From the NCBI RefSeq assembly GCF_036320965.1, contig NC_092224.1, forward strand, positions 101,538,884 to 101,602,883: a DNA stretch of 64,000 nt. The letters run 5' to 3'. Source of the DNA: Panulirus ornatus. Taxonomy: Eukaryota; Arthropoda; Malacostraca; Decapoda; Palinuridae. Within the stretch, counting starts at the first letter, position 1, and each line of letters opens with the position of its first letter. Below are positions 63,101 to 64,000 of the stretch, one piece after another. A program made the translations under genes and the position numbers. The notes under the pieces were generated by a model, which saw only the letters and a list, made by a program, of their open reading frames with translations, ran no database searches and was not told the DNA's origin.

Positions 63101-63169
63101 GATGAAACATGACATATGATAGGGTTGTGTAGGTTAGGTTAGTCTCAGTTTGTTGTTCTACCTTCATCC
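60111..63169. other. Unassigned DNA, low in repeats
   Basis: No transposon, RNA gene or convincing coding exon was recognised. ORFs such as 61199-61459 (plus) have no identifiable domain. This is the most likely place in the window for host regulatory or intronic DNA, but the sequence alone does not show it. Confidence 0.5.
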
Positions 63170-63440
63170 TTATGCTAGACTAGATTTTCTGTGTAATTTC
63201 ATTAAGTCGAAGATGTGATCTGTTTCTTTACCTCCACCTTGAAGCTTTGGAACTCTCTCCCACCTATGGCTTGGCACACTTAAAAAGACAGGCTTTTCAC
63301 TGCCTCCAAAATACGTGAATTCTTTCCGTTGTCTTTTTTTGTCCTTTCATAATTCTCTTCATATTTCAGTTGAGGTTCGGCCTTGATGTGAACTTCTGTC
63401 CGTGACTGGAACCTTCAACATAAAAAACAAGTTGGCTGGT
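63170..63440 (+). mobile_element. Possible Jockey-like LINE 3' end, decayed
   Basis: The plus strand gives WNSLPPMAWHT then KDRLFTASKIREFF, similar to the WNSLPP and FK-R-V endings of Jockey-like ORFs. It is followed by RDWNLQHKK, which shares tgactgga-ccttcaacata with 49666-49685. Short and uncertain. Confidence 0.4.
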
Positions 63441-64000
63441 GAGGTCGAGCTTCGAGCAAGCAGCGCCAAGGATGTCAAGGACTGCAGAGCAAAAACAGCG
63501 TCAGACTTCTTTCTGAAAGTGTCATTATCTGAGATTATTTATCTTCCATGTGTGATCTATTCTACGCTGTTTTTTTTATTTCAGCCGTCAAATGAAGCTG
63601 TTAAATATGATCAGGTTTGAACAAACACATTATGTTCTCATATCCTCCTCCTACCATTTGAAAGCGTGATTGCTGCATCCGTAAAGATGTGAAGAACACA
63701 TCTTTACATATTTGGTATGGATGAGGTTGAAAGCCTTTGTGTTTGGGGATGGAAAAGCGCCAGTAAGGGCTGCGGAAGAAAGAAATTCAACCAGACAGAA
63801 CAACGCGAGTCAACTTTAGGAAAACTGGTCCACGTGGGAATGTTAGCCGGACTTAATATACAGGGTAATGCAGTAGAGGAAAGGCAGTTCTGTTGCCACA
63901 TTACCGGGATACGTAGTGGGCGAACTACAGGTAATACAGAAAGGTTTTAAGAAAGTCCAATCACCAAGTCAAGTACAAGAACATGATTAACTTATCACTG
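63441..64000. other. Unassigned DNA
   Basis: No feature recognised. A 77-codon plus-strand ORF (63717-63950) has no known domain. Confidence 0.5.

Overview
This window looks like intergenic DNA from a large, repeat-rich arthropod genome. A decapod crustacean is the best guess. The guess rests on very long dinucleotide microsatellites, an RTE-type LINE with (AT)n tails, and a mix of CR1-like, Jockey-like and Penelope-like retroelements. I could run no database search, so the organism is an inference. I found no convincing host protein-coding gene and no functional RNA gene. Nearly every recognisable coding stretch belongs to a mobile element.

Layout. 1-3.8 kb: rearranged and inverted RTE-like LINE pieces separated by (AT)n. 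3.8-11.9 kb: decayed CR1-like and Jockey-like LINEs, unassigned DNA and a 929-bp (GA)n tract. 11.9-21.1 kb: dense RTE territory. It holds a tRNA-derived SINE, a long palindrome, and a near full-length 3.3-kb RTE element (14806-18123) whose 998-codon ORF has only two nonsense changes. It also holds several copies of a ~240-bp short element whose two ends match the two ends of the LINE. 21.1-25.3 kb: inverted LTRs, then a Ty3/Gypsy-type Gag (SCAN-like capsid, zinc knuckle, degenerate protease) with an in-frame 87-bp tandem repeat. 25.4-31.6 kb: short elements, a hAT-like remnant, three oppositely oriented LINE blocks and an (ATT)n tract. 31.6-44.9 kb: older DNA with two Penelope-like remnants (YVDD reverse transcriptase, GIY-YIG), another CR1-like copy, an internally deleted Jockey element, minisatellites and long unassigned stretches. 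44.9-60.1 kb: a ~5.3-kb tandem duplication with a chimeric LINE at its junction, then a LINE with an inverted 5' end, SINEs and (AT)n tracts. 60.1-64 kb: essentially unassigned.

How the parts fit. The RTE-like LINE probably supplied the enzymes that moved the short element, because both share the LINE 3' tail module and an (AT)n end. Almost every (AT)n tract abuts an end of one of these elements, often on both sides. This suggests insertion into (AT)n microsatellites. At least three copies carry an inverted 5' segment that ends at an AU-rich spot next to (AT)n, as twin priming would produce. Recombination between two LINE copies then duplicated a 5.3-kb block.
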